A stretch of 64,000 nt of DNA, taken from CADEEN01 sp963751775. GTDB taxonomy: Bacteria > Pseudomonadota > Gammaproteobacteria > Burkholderiales > Burkholderiaceae_C. Of the stretch, positions 36,694 through 44,655 are shown piece by piece. The stretch's first letter is position 1. Every line of letters begins with the position of its first letter. The stretch is taken from the NCBI GenBank assembly GCA_963751775.1, contig CAVVVW010000031.1:1-64000 (forward strand), read 5' to 3'. Position numbers and translations under genes: made by a program. Below the pieces are notes generated by a model. It was given only the letters and a program-made list of their open reading frames with translations. It made no database searches and was not told the origin of the DNA.

Positions 36694-37658
36694 TCAAGGG
36701 CTGTCACGCAGGTTCACCCGTTCACGCGCCAGCACCACCATGTCGAGTTGGCGTCGTTCGATCAATGAGCGCTCTTCGAGCACATGGTCGCCCAGCCGCA
36801 GCCGGCCCTGCACGATGAAGTAGCGGCTGGACACGCCGACGCCGTCGAGGCTGGTCTGCGGGTCGGCCGGAAAGTAGGCCCGCGCCGCGGCGGCGCTGAG
36901 GTCGCGCAGCGGCGTTCGCGCGCGCTCCTGCAGCAAGCGCTGCGCGCTGCCCAGGCTCATGCCGTCGACGGCCGCGGCGATCACCTCGGCCGGCGCGGTG
37001 TTGACGTTGACCCGGGTGTCGGTGGCCGGCAGCAGCGTGACCCAGGGTTCCAGGCTGCGCAGGGCTTCGGCATCGATGCCCAGCCAGGCCAGCTCGGCCA
37101 GGCGCTGCGGCGCGACCGTGGCACCGTCGACCGCTGCTGCCCGGCGGCGCCCAGGCCTTGCGCAGGGCCTGGGCGATGCGATCGGCCGTGTCGTCGGGCA
37201 AGCCGGCCTGCGCGCACAGGCGTGTCAGCACGCGCAGTTGGACCGGCGCAACCTTGCCCTCGGCATCGATCAGCTTGCGCAAGTTCCAGCGCGACTGCGC
37301 GTCGGTGATGGTGCCCGACAGGAAGGCTTCCACGCTATCGGGTTCGGCGGCGCTGTTGTTGTCGCGGTCGGCGGCCAGGAACGACGACAGCCGCGCCTCG
37401 GCCAGCGGCACGGCCCAGGGTTCGCCGAGGTGGTCGGCGCCGCCGGTGCGCGCATCCTCGCGCAGGATCAGGCGCGCCCAATCGAGCGCGCCCGTCAGGA
37501 TCCAGGCCGACTGCGTGCGCGCGCGCTCGGCGCCTTCGACCTGGATCGCGCGCCACTGCTGCCAGATCATGCCGGCGGCCATCGTCGCCACCAGCGTCAG
37601 GATCAGCATGGCCAGCAGCAGGGCTGCGCCGCGCTGGCGCGTAGCGTGGTGCGGTCAC
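36694..37658 (-). CDS. gspK: Type II secretion minor pseudopilin GspK, frameshifted
   Basis: About 320 residues. The likely start is GTG 37658, overlapping the gspJ stop (GTGA); dropping one G near 37640 gives TAPRYRQRGAALLLAMLILTL, a normal prepilin leader with RGAALLLA instead of the GFTLxE of other pseudopilins. The alpha domain follows (DNNSAAEPDSVEAFLSGTI, WNLRKLIDAEGKV, RLCAQAGLPDDTADRIAQAL). A break near 37135 joins to LAELAWLGIDAEAL, VNVNTAPAEVIAAAVDGM and a C-terminus ending RERVNLRDSP. GspK caps the pseudopilus tip with GspI and GspJ. Confidence 0.92.
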
Positions 37659-38296
37659 GGCATTTGCGGCGGCAGCAGCAGGTCGCGCGTCAGCGTGCCG
37701 GCCAGGCCACCGCCGTCGAATCCGAGCACGACGCGAACGCCGCTCGGCAATTGGCTGCGCGCAGCGACCGGGGCCGACGCGGCAGGCGCGGGCGCGGCCA
37801 CGTCGGCGCTCGACTGGGCGTTGCTCCAGGCGTTGCCGCGATAGAAGTAGACCTGCCACTGCGCCAGGCCATCGTGCATGCGCAATTGCGCGGGTTCGTT
37901 GCCGAGCAATTGCTGGCTCAGCAGCCAGCTTTCCTGCAGCGCGCTGGTCTGCGTGACGACCGGGCTGGTCCAACGCAGCCAGCGCTGCTCGCGCAGCGAC
38001 CAGACCACCACCTGCAGGCCATCGGCCTGGCGCCGGACCAGGCGCAACGCCGCGCCGTCGAAGGCCAGTGCCGGCACGACGTTGGTGTCGTACACCGACT
38101 GCAGATCCACCTCCCACTGGGCCAGCACCGTGTTCAGACGCAGCGTTTGTTCGACGCGTGCTTGGCTCACGTCGCGCGCACGCGCGATGCCGTCCAGCCC
38201 CCGCCAGGCCATGCCGGCCAGCACCGCCATCAGCGCCAGGGCGACCAGGACTTCGACCAGCGTGAAACCCGACTGCGAGCGCGCGGATCGCATCAT
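37655..38296 (-). CDS. gspJ: Type II secretion minor pseudopilin GspJ
   Basis: 213 residues with prepilin site QSG|FTLVEVLVALALMAVLAG, followed by MAWRGLDGIARARDVSQ and the GspJ core (LAQWEVDLQSVYDTNVVPAL, LRLVRRQADGLQVVVW). An Ala/Pro-rich insert (AAPAPAASAPVAA) sits before VRVVLGFDGGGLAGTLTRDL. Intact; part of the tip complex with GspI and GspK. Confidence 0.95.
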   Translation of the reverse strand: MMRSARSQSGFTLVEVLVALALMAVLAGMAWRGLDGIARARDVSQARVEQTLRLNTVLAQWEVDLQSVYDTNVVPALAFDGAALRLVRRQADGLQVVVWSLREQRWLRWTSPVVTQTSALQESWLLSQQLLGNEPAQLRMHDGLAQWQVYFYRGNAWSNAQSSADVAAPAPAASAPVAARSQLPSGVRVVLGFDGGGLAGTLTRDLLLPPQMP

Positions 38297-38303
38297 GTCG
38301 TTG

Positions 38304-38672
38304 TCAGTAACGAGGCAGGACCGTCGACAGGGTCAGCAGGGGCTGGTCGCTGTCGTCGGTCACGTTGGCGTCGACGCGGCGAAAGTTGGGATTGGGCGTC
38401 GGCCGCACCTGCAACTGGCCCTTCAGGGTGCGGCCGAGCTGTTCGCAGCTGAAGTCGCTGTCGCCGACGCCGGGGAATTGGCGCGCCAGCTTCAGGTTGA
38501 CGAGCTGGTTGTCGGCGCACCACTGCGCGGCGCTGACGTCGGCCAGACGCTGGGCATTGCCGGTCAGCGCGCCGGCGGCCTTGATGCCGGTGCCCAGCGC
38601 CACGGCAACGATCGCCAGTGCGACCAGCACTTCGATCAAGGTGAAGCCGCGCTGTGCTGGTGCGGCGCTCAT
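38304..38672 (-). CDS. gspI: Type II secretion minor pseudopilin GspI
   Basis: 122 residues with prepilin site RG|FTLIEVLVALAIVAVALG and the GspI continuation TGIKAAGALTGNAQRLADVS, AAQWCADNQLVNLKLARQFP, ending LLTLSTVLPRY. Overlaps gspH by ATGA. GspI is thought to nucleate the tip trimer I-J-K. Confidence 0.95.
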   Translation of the reverse strand: MSAAPAQRGFTLIEVLVALAIVAVALGTGIKAAGALTGNAQRLADVSAAQWCADNQLVNLKLARQFPGVGDSDFSCEQLGRTLKGQLQVRPTPNPNFRRVDANVTDDSDQPLLTLSTVLPRY

Positions 38673-39163
38673 TGGCTTGCGGCTTCGGCTTCGAGCAGCG
38701 GACCGAACGGCGCCAGGCCATCGGTGGCCAGCACCAGGCGGCGGTCGTCCAGATGCAGCACCAGCTGTTGCGCGGGCAAGACCGGCTCGGGGCCGAGCAG
38801 CAGGGCGCGCGCGCCGACGATCTCGGCGCTGACGCCCTCGCCGAGCCAGCGCGTGGGCAGCTCAGCGCCCGGCGGCAGGCCGATGAAACGGAACTGCGCG
38901 CCATCGCTGGCGCTGGCATCGGCAGGCACCCAGCGAACCGTGATGCCCGACGCGCGGGCTTCGGCGCGGGCCGACTCGAGCAGCGCGGACAAGCGTGCGC
39001 CCTCTTCGTCGAGCCGGCTTTGCGTGCCGTCGCGAAGCGCCAGGCTGACCAGCGCCGTGCCGATCGCGATGATGGCCAGCACCAACATGACCTCGATCAG
39101 CGTGAAGCCGGCGGCGGGTGGCGCGCGCCGCGGCGGATCACTGCCAGGAACCGATGTCCGCAT
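38669..39163 (-). CDS. gspH: Type II secretion minor pseudopilin GspH
   Basis: 164 residues with prepilin site AAG|FTLIEVMLVLAIIAIGTA, then SLALRDGTQSRLDEEGARLS and the GspH beta-part (ITVRWVPADASASDGAQFRF, LVLATDGLAPFGPLL). The annotated start at 39163 overlaps the gspG 3' end by 26 bp, which is longer than the 4-bp overlaps nearby; no later start precedes the prepilin leader well. Confidence 0.92.
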   Translation of the reverse strand: MRTSVPGSDPPRRAPPAAGFTLIEVMLVLAIIAIGTALVSLALRDGTQSRLDEEGARLSALLESARAEARASGITVRWVPADASASDGAQFRFIGLPPGAELPTRWLGEGVSAEIVGARALLLGPEPVLPAQQLVLHLDDRRLVLATDGLAPFGPLLEAEAASQ

Positions 39164-39581
39164 CGTTGCCTTCGCCGCCGGCCTGCCCGTCGGCGCCGAA
39201 GCTGAAGATGTCGATCTCGCCCTTCACGCCCGGGTTGAGGTACTGGTACGGGCGGCCCCAGGGGTCGTTGGGCAGCTTCTCGAGGTAGGGCTTCCAGTTC
39301 GGCGGCAGGCTGCCGACGGTGGGCTTCTTCACCAGCGCCTCGAGGCCCTGCTCGGCGCTGGGGAAGCGCTGGTTGTCGAGCTTGTAGAGCTTGAGTGCCT
39401 GCATCAGCTGGCTGACATCGGTACGCGCCGCCGTGACGCGTGCCTCGTCGGCGCGGTTGAGCACGTTGGGCACGATCAGTGCGGCGAGCACGCCGATGAT
39501 CACCAGCACGACCAGCAATTCGATCAGCGTGAAGCCGCGCGCATCGCGGCGACGGGCGGGCAGGGGCAGGCGGTGACTCAT
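39138..39581 (-). CDS. gspG: Type II secretion major pseudopilin GspG
   Basis: 147 residues. Leader MSHRLPLPARRRDARG| then FTLIELLVVLVIIGVLAALI, VPNVLNRADEARVTAARTDV and the GspG signature DNQRFPSAEQGLEALVKKPT, NWKPYLEKLPNDPWGRPYQY, PGVKGEIDIFSFGADGQAGG ending DIGSWQ (calcium-binding C-terminal loop). First gene of the minus-strand gsp run, divergent from gspC across 86 bp, so promoters for both halves of the system must lie there. Confidence 0.97.
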   Translation of the reverse strand: MSHRLPLPARRRDARGFTLIELLVVLVIIGVLAALIVPNVLNRADEARVTAARTDVSQLMQALKLYKLDNQRFPSAEQGLEALVKKPTVGSLPPNWKPYLEKLPNDPWGRPYQYLNPGVKGEIDIFSFGADGQAGGEGNDADIGSWQ

Positions 39582-39667
39582 GGTGGCTTGGGCCGCGCGC
39601 GGATTGCACGACGCGGCAGGTGGCGCAGGGTCTGCGGGCGGGATCACTTCAATGATAATCGGCCACC

Positions 39668-40283
39668 ATGAAGGAACGCCTCGTTGCATTTGCGATCTGG
39701 GCCGCCGTGGCCGCCAGCGCAGTGTTCTGGGGCCTGCGGCTGGGCACGTCGTCACCGGTGGCGCCTGCGCACACCGTGGCCGTCGCCGCGGCCGCCGCGC
39801 CGCGCGGGGATCTGACGCGGCTGTTCGGCGCCGCACCGGTGCGCGAGAACGCGGCCGTGGTGGTCAGCCCGCTGGCGTCGCGCTTTCGTCTGCTCGGGGT
39901 GGCCGCGCCGCGCCAGGGCGGTGACCGCAACGGACTGGCCCTGATCGCGGTGGATGGCAAACCCGCGCGCAGCTACGCGGTGGGGGCGCCGATCGACGGC
40001 GACTTGGTGCTGCAGGCCGTGCATGCGCGCGGCGCGCGCCTGGGTGCGATGGGCGCCAGCGCGCAGGTGACGCTCGAGCTGCCGGCGCTGCCGCTGGCGG
40101 CCACCGGCACCTTGCCGGCGGCCCAGGCCGGAACGGCTGCGCCTCGTCCGCCGTCGATCGCGACACTGCCTGCTGCCGTGCGGGCGCTCGAACCGCCGCA
40201 AGCCTCAGCCGCAGCCTCAGGCGGTGGAATCGGCGCCGGCTTCGTCGCCGCCCGGCGCACCGCTGTCCAACATCGCGCGCTGA
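39668..40283 (+). CDS. gspC: Type II secretion inner-membrane protein GspC, frameshifted near the end
   Basis: About 204 residues. One membrane anchor (RLVAFAIWAAVAASAVFWGL), then the homology region that contacts GspD: DLTRLFGAAPV, SRFRLLGVAAPRQGGDRNGLALIAVDG, KPARSYAVGAPIDGDLVL and RGARLGAMGASAQVTLELP. Dropping one base near 40205 gives the Pro/Ala-rich tail QPQPQAVESAPAS...LSNIAR and a TGA at 40281-40283. It lacks a PDZ domain, as is common in betaproteobacterial GspC. Transcribed opposite to the rest of the cluster. Confidence 0.9.
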
Positions 40284-40295
40284 CGCGCGTGCGTG

Positions 40296-41378
40296 TCAGT
40301 CGCCGCCGGTGGAGGCCTCGCCGGGCAAGCCGTCGATGCCGCCCGGTTGCGACGGACCCGGGTCCTCGCCCTCCGCGACTTCGCTGAGCAGGGCTGCGGC
40401 GGCACGCACCAGCGGCCAGGCGAGCGTGGCGCCGGTGCCATCGGTGCAGTCCATGCCCAATTCGAGCAGGGCCGAGGTCTGGAACATGTTCATCGCGTAG
40501 TCCAGGCCGTTGTGGCCGTGGCTGCGGCAGAAGACGCAATAGTCGGTCACCGGCGCCGCGATGCGCGACGCGACCATCAGCGCGGCGCAGGCCGGCAGGC
40601 CATCGACCATGATCAGGTTGCGGCGGCTGGCGGCGACCAGCATGACGCCGACCATCATGGCCATCTCGAAGCCGCCGAACGCGGCCAACACCTCGACCGG
40701 GTCGGTGACGTCCCGATGCCGGCCCTGCGCGGCCTGGGTGATGACCAGCATGTGGGTCAGCCGGTTCGGGTCCATGTCCGGGTCGGACAACAGCAACTCG
40801 CGCACGGGTGCGCCGGCCAGGCGCGACAACACCAGCGCCGCGCTCTCGTGGCCACCGACCGAGATGCCGGCGCAGGCCAGCAGGTTGCCGGACAGGGACT
40901 CGCCGATTTCCATGCCGGCACGAATCGCGGCCTGGGCCTGGTCAACCGACATCGCCGCGCCGACGCGGGCGTTGCGCGTGCCGTGGGCGATCTTGCGCAT
41001 CAACAGCCGCTCGTGCGGCGCCAGGCGCTCGGCCACGCCGGCGTCGACCACCGACAGGGTCAGGCCGTTGATGCGCGCGAACACCGCGACCGGCAACTGG
41101 CCCGTCAAGGCCTGCCAGGCCCGCTCGGCGGTGCTGTGGCCCGGCTGGGTCGGCAGGCCCTCGACGGCAAGCCCGTGGTCGCTGGCAAAGAGCACCAACT
41201 GCGGCGCGCGGAACTGCGGTTTGAGCGTGTTCTGTATCAGACCGATGCGCACGGCGAGCGGTTCGAGTTCGCCCAGGCTGCCGATGGTTTCGGCGCGGCG
41301 CTCGAGCTTGTCGCGCAGGGCGCGCTCGAGCAGTGCGTTGGAGGTCGGTGTGATCAGCGATCGGGGGGCGGTCGACAT
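40296..41378 (-). CDS. cobT: Nicotinate-nucleotide--dimethylbenzimidazole phosphoribosyltransferase CobT
   Basis: 360 residues from ATG 41378 (MSTAPRSLITPTSNALL); an upstream in-frame start is less likely. CobT makes alpha-ribazole phosphate for the lower ligand of cobalamin. Visible: KPQFRAPQLVLFASDHGLA, VDAGVAERLAPHERLL, HGTRNARVGAAMSVDQAQAA, MEIGESLSGNLLACAG, AAFGGFEMAMMVGVMLVAAS and the active-site-bearing LLELGMDCTDGTGATLAWPL (the usual LxMRLGEGTGAALA region is changed to MDCTDGTGATLA, with Asp where Glu is usual). No other cob gene is nearby. Confidence 0.93.
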   Translation of the reverse strand: MSTAPRSLITPTSNALLERALRDKLERRAETIGSLGELEPLAVRIGLIQNTLKPQFRAPQLVLFASDHGLAVEGLPTQPGHSTAERAWQALTGQLPVAVFARINGLTLSVVDAGVAERLAPHERLLMRKIAHGTRNARVGAAMSVDQAQAAIRAGMEIGESLSGNLLACAGISVGGHESAALVLSRLAGAPVRELLLSDPDMDPNRLTHMLVITQAAQGRHRDVTDPVEVLAAFGGFEMAMMVGVMLVAASRRNLIMVDGLPACAALMVASRIAAPVTDYCVFCRSHGHNGLDYAMNMFQTSALLELGMDCTDGTGATLAWPLVRAAAALLSEVAEGEDPGPSQPGGIDGLPGEASTGGD

Positions 41379-41419
41379 GGCCGCGAGTGTAGGGGCGCCG
41401 TGGCCGCGTTGACCAGAGG

Positions 41420-42961
41420 TCAACCCAGGAACAGGCCGTAGACCGGGTTGTCGGTCTCGTCGACGTAGGCGTAGCCCAGGCCGTCGAGCAACTCGCGCAG
41501 TGCGCGCTTGTCGCCGGCCGGCACCTGCAGCCCGACCAGGATGCGGCCGTAGTCGGCGCCCTGGTTGCGGTAATGGAACAGGCTGATGTTCCAGTCGGGG
41601 TGCAACGCGGCCAGGAAGCGCATCAGTGCGCCGGGACGCTCGGGAAAGACGAAGCGGTAGATGCGCTCCTCGTGCGCCAATTCCGAGCGGCCGCCGACCA
41701 TGTGGCGCACGTGCTCCTTGGCCAGTTCGTCGTCGGTCAGGTTGACGGTGGCAAAGCCGTGGCGCATGAAGTTGCGCTCGATCTTGTCGGCTTCGTCGCG
41801 CTGGGCGATGGCGATGCCGACGAAGACATGCGCCACCTTGGCGTCGGAGATGCGGTAGTTGAACTCGGTCACGCTGCGCGGGCCGATCAGTTCGCAGAAA
41901 CGCTTGAACGAGCCGCGCTCTTCGGGGATCGTGACCGCGAACAGGGCCTCGCGCTGCTCGCCGAACTCGGCCCGCTCGGCGACGAAGCGCAGGCGGTCGA
42001 AATTCATGTTCGCGCCGCAGGTGATGGCGACGAAGGTCTGGCCCTTGGCCTTGTGCTGCGCCGCGTACTGCTTGACCGCCGCGACGCCCAGCGCGCCGGC
42101 CGGCTCGAGGATGCTGCGCGTGTCCTGGAACACATCCTTGATGGCGGCGCAGACGGCATCGGTGTCGACGACGACGAAGTCGTCGACCAGGGCGCGCGTC
42201 AGGCGAAAGGTCTCTTCGCCGACCAGCTTGACCGCCGTGCCGTCGGAAAACAGGCCCACGTCGTGCAGCGTCACGCGGCGGCCGGCGCGCACCGAGCGCA
42301 GCATGGCGTCGGAGTCGGTGGTCTGCACGCCGATCACCTTGATCTCGGGCCGCACCGCCTTGATGTAGGCCGCGATGCCCGAGACCAGGCCGCCGCCGCC
42401 GATGGCCACGAACACCGCGTCGATCGGGCCCTGGTGCTGGCGCAGGATCTCCATCGCCACCGTGCCCTGTCCGGCGATGACGAACGGGTCGTCGAAGGGG
42501 TGCACGAAGGTCAGGCCGCGCTCGGACTCCAGCGCCTTCGCATGGCTGTGGGCATCGGAGTAGCTGTCGCCGTGGAGCACGACTTCGCCGCCGAGCGCGC
42601 GCACCGCGTCGACCTTGAGTTTGGGCGTCGTGACCGGCATCACGATGGTGGCTTGGCAGCCGAGCTTCTTCGCCGACAGCGCCACGCCCTGCGCATGGTT
42701 GCCGGCCGAGGCGCAGATCACGCCGCGCGCGCGTTGCTCGGCCGACAGATGCACCATCTTGTTGTAGGCGCCGCGCAGCTTGAAGCTGAACACCGGCTGC
42801 TGGTCTTCGCGCTTGAGCAGCACCTGATTGCCCAGGCGTCGCGACAGCGTGCGAGCGGGTTCGAGCGCCGACTCGATGGCGACGTCGTAGACACGCGCAG
42901 TCAGGATCTTCTGCAGGTATTCGCCACCCGCCATGCGCCGCACCCGGGGTGAGCCTGTCAT
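41420..42961 (-). CDS. ilvA: Threonine ammonia-lyase, biosynthetic (IlvA)
   Basis: 513 residues from ATG 42961 behind GGAGAC. PLP-dependent fold type II: KREDQQPVFSFKLRGAYNKM (the Lys in FKLRGA binds PLP), SAGNHAQGVALSAKKLG, GGGGLVSGIAAYIKAV (phosphate cup) and two C-terminal ACT-like regulatory domains (ALFAVTIPEERGSFKRFCEL; YRFVFPERPGALMRFLAAL), as in the isoleucine-feedback-inhibited long form. It makes 2-oxobutanoate from threonine. A strong hairpin with a T-run lies about 70-100 nt upstream on the same strand and could be an attenuator or the end of a small RNA. Confidence 0.96.
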   Translation of the reverse strand: MTGSPRVRRMAGGEYLQKILTARVYDVAIESALEPARTLSRRLGNQVLLKREDQQPVFSFKLRGAYNKMVHLSAEQRARGVICASAGNHAQGVALSAKKLGCQATIVMPVTTPKLKVDAVRALGGEVVLHGDSYSDAHSHAKALESERGLTFVHPFDDPFVIAGQGTVAMEILRQHQGPIDAVFVAIGGGGLVSGIAAYIKAVRPEIKVIGVQTTDSDAMLRSVRAGRRVTLHDVGLFSDGTAVKLVGEETFRLTRALVDDFVVVDTDAVCAAIKDVFQDTRSILEPAGALGVAAVKQYAAQHKAKGQTFVAITCGANMNFDRLRFVAERAEFGEQREALFAVTIPEERGSFKRFCELIGPRSVTEFNYRISDAKVAHVFVGIAIAQRDEADKIERNFMRHGFATVNLTDDELAKEHVRHMVGGRSELAHEERIYRFVFPERPGALMRFLAALHPDWNISLFHYRNQGADYGRILVGLQVPAGDKRALRELLDGLGYAYVDETDNPVYGLFLG

Positions 42962-43029
42962 GTGTCTCCGTCCGCCGCCTTCGTGTTGCGGCGCATCATA
43001 TGTCAGCGACAGTCCGTCACGCGGCGATG

Positions 43030-43058
43030 AAAAAGGCCCAAGGCTTGCGCCTTGGGCC
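43030..43058 (-). terminator. Rho-independent terminator upstream of ilvA
   Basis: Perfect arms GGCCCAAGGC / GCCTTGGGCC (43058-43049 and 43044-43035 on the minus strand) with a 4-base loop and five T at 43034-43030. On the plus strand there is no T-run, so it works only toward ilvA, ending about 70 bp before its start. Confidence 0.85.
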
Positions 43059-43121
43059 GAATCCACCCATTGAGCGGTGGAGGAGACAAACGTCGCAGCG
43101 AAACTTCAATTGCTGCATTGC
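43030..43121 (-). ncRNA. Candidate small RNA or leader/attenuator upstream of ilvA
   Basis: On the minus strand, a possible promoter (TTGCAG at 43156-43151, 17-bp spacer, TAGACT at 43133-43128) would start an RNA near 43121. It has a single-stranded CUCCUCC motif (43085-43079), a stem UCCACC/GGUGGA with an 8-base loop, and then a terminator hairpin with 10-bp arms and a U-run ending at 43030. About 92 nt, a typical small-RNA layout. As it lies in the ilvA leader, it may instead be an attenuator; the promoter match is weak. Confidence 0.5.
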
Positions 43122-43264
43122 GGTGACAGTCTATGCGCTGTGATGCTGCGCTGCAATATCGAATTTGCAGCCTGCCTCGAGTCCTCCGGTGGCGCGCATT
43201 GACGCGGTGCAAAATGCACCGCGCCGGAGCAGCCGGCGGGCACGAACAGTGCGGAGTACGAGCG

Positions 43265-43687
43265 ATGGAATGCACGATCGATTGGGTGGCGGCCAGCGGC
43301 ATGGCCTTCGTGGCCGAAACCGGCAGCGGCCACATGCTGACCATGGACGGCGCGGTGGACGGCGGCGGCCGAAATCTCGCGCCGCGGCCGATGGAAACGG
43401 TGCTTGCCGGCACGGGCGCGTGCACGGCCTACGACGTGGTGTTGATTCTCAAGCGCGGCCGCCATGCAGTCACCGGCTGCAGGGTCAAGCTCAGCGCAGA
43501 GCGTGCGCCGGTCGACCCCAAGGTGTTCACGCGCATCCACATGCACTTCATCATCACCGGCCGAGCGCTCGACGCGCAGGCGGTGGCTCGGGCAGTGAGC
43601 CTGTCGCACGAGAAGTACTGCTCGGCCACCACGATGCTGGCCAAGACCGCGCAGATCACCCTCAGCCACGAGGTCGCAGAGGCCTGA
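43265..43687 (+). CDS. OsmC/Ohr family protein
   Basis: 140 residues from ATG 43265 (GGAGTACGAGCG upstream). Matches the YhfA-like OsmC branch: DGGGRNLAPRPMETVLAGTGACTAYDVVLILK with the resolving/peroxidatic Cys in GACTAYD, then HMHFIITGRALDAQAVARAV and SHEKYCSATTMLAKTAQI with the second Cys. OsmC proteins are thiol peroxidases of organic hydroperoxides, though this branch is poorly characterised. It is the only plus-strand gene between ilvA and coq7. Confidence 0.93.
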   Translation: MECTIDWVAASGMAFVAETGSGHMLTMDGAVDGGGRNLAPRPMETVLAGTGACTAYDVVLILKRGRHAVTGCRVKLSAERAPVDPKVFTRIHMHFIITGRALDAQAVARAVSLSHEKYCSATTMLAKTAQITLSHEVAEA

Positions 43688-43689
43688 TC

Positions 43690-43785
43690 TCAAGCAAAAC
43701 GCGGGGCCGCCCCAAGTTTCCTTGCGCCTCCTCGGGGGGGGTGGACGCCGCACGGCGGCGGCCTTGGGGGCGCTCAGATTCGATG
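43690..43785. repeat. GC-rich palindromic segment (repeat B-like) between osmC-like gene and coq7
   Basis: Contains GGGGCCGCCCCAAG at 43703-43716, a G8 run and, further on, CGGCGGCCTTGGGGGCGC, forming a long imperfect inverted repeat (GCCCCAAG...CTTGGGGG). The core GGGCCGCCCCAAG is shared with the element at 30128-30140. It extends into the coq7 3' end and may serve as a bidirectional transcription stop. Confidence 0.55.
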
Positions 43786-44397
43786 CGCGGTGGTGGTCAT
43801 GACCTTGGCCGCCAGCCGCATCGCCAAGCGCAGCGGCAGCGGCAGCGTGGCGGCGCCGGCGTGCTCGGCCGCGCGGCCATGCGCGGCCTCGTCGTCCTTC
43901 ATCTGCGCGACGATGGCGCGCGACGCGGCGTCGCCGGCGGGCAGCCGCGACATGTGGCCGGCCAGGTGTTGCTCGACCTGGCGCTCGGTCTCGACGACGA
44001 AGCCCAGGCTCCATGCATCGCCCGCACGCCCGGCGGCCAGCCCGAGCGTGAACGCACCGGCATACCAGAGCGGATTGAGCCAGCTCGTCCGATCGCCGAG
44101 CTCATGCAGCCGCTGTTCGGTCCAGGCCAGGTGATCGGTTTCTTCGCGTGCCGCCGCGGCCATTTGCGCACGCAATGCGGGCGTGCGCGCCGTCAAGGCC
44201 TGTGCCTGGTACAGCGCCTGGGCACATACCTCGCCGACATGATTGACGCGCATCAGGGCCCCTGACAGCTGCCGCTCCGGGGCCGAGAGCTCGGCGCTCA
44301 CCGCGACCGGGCGTGGGCGGGATGCGCGCGCCGAAGCACTAAGGGTTTTCAGCGCCGCGTCGGCGGCGACGCAAATTTGATCGATGCTGGGGGTCAT
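43774..44397 (-). CDS. coq7: 2-polyprenyl-3-methyl-6-methoxy-1,4-benzoquinone monooxygenase (Coq7)
   Basis: 207 residues. The di-iron hydroxylase that inserts the last ring hydroxyl of ubiquinone. Metal ligands are visible as NHVGEVCAQALYQAQAL (Glu), REETDHLAWTEQRL (Glu plus ExxH), ETERQVEQHLAGHM (Glu) and KDDEAAHGRAAE (Glu and His). A hydrophobic helix near residues 115-130 matches membrane association. It is used in place of UbiF in many betaproteobacteria. Confidence 0.95.
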   Translation of the reverse strand: MTPSIDQICVAADAALKTLSASARASRPRPVAVSAELSAPERQLSGALMRVNHVGEVCAQALYQAQALTARTPALRAQMAAAAREETDHLAWTEQRLHELGDRTSWLNPLWYAGAFTLGLAAGRAGDAWSLGFVVETERQVEQHLAGHMSRLPAGDAASRAIVAQMKDDEAAHGRAAEHAGAATLPLPLRLAMRLAAKVMTTTAHRI

Positions 44398-44655
44398 TCG
44401 AGTGTGAGATTAGCCGAGCACTGGCCACGAAGTCGCCACTGACATCAGCGCAGGCGCAAAGCGGATGTGTTCGTTGTTGCCCGACAACAGGAGTGACGAA
44501 ATTCACGGCCAATGCTTTGCAGCCGCGAAGGCCTCTGGTGCAATAGACCCAACTTCCGCTGAGGAGGTTGGCCTTATCAGCCCCTTCACCGGGCGGACGT
44601 ATTTTCCGGGCGGTTCCTCGAGGGGGCCGCTTTCTTAACCTAGGAGATAGTTGCA

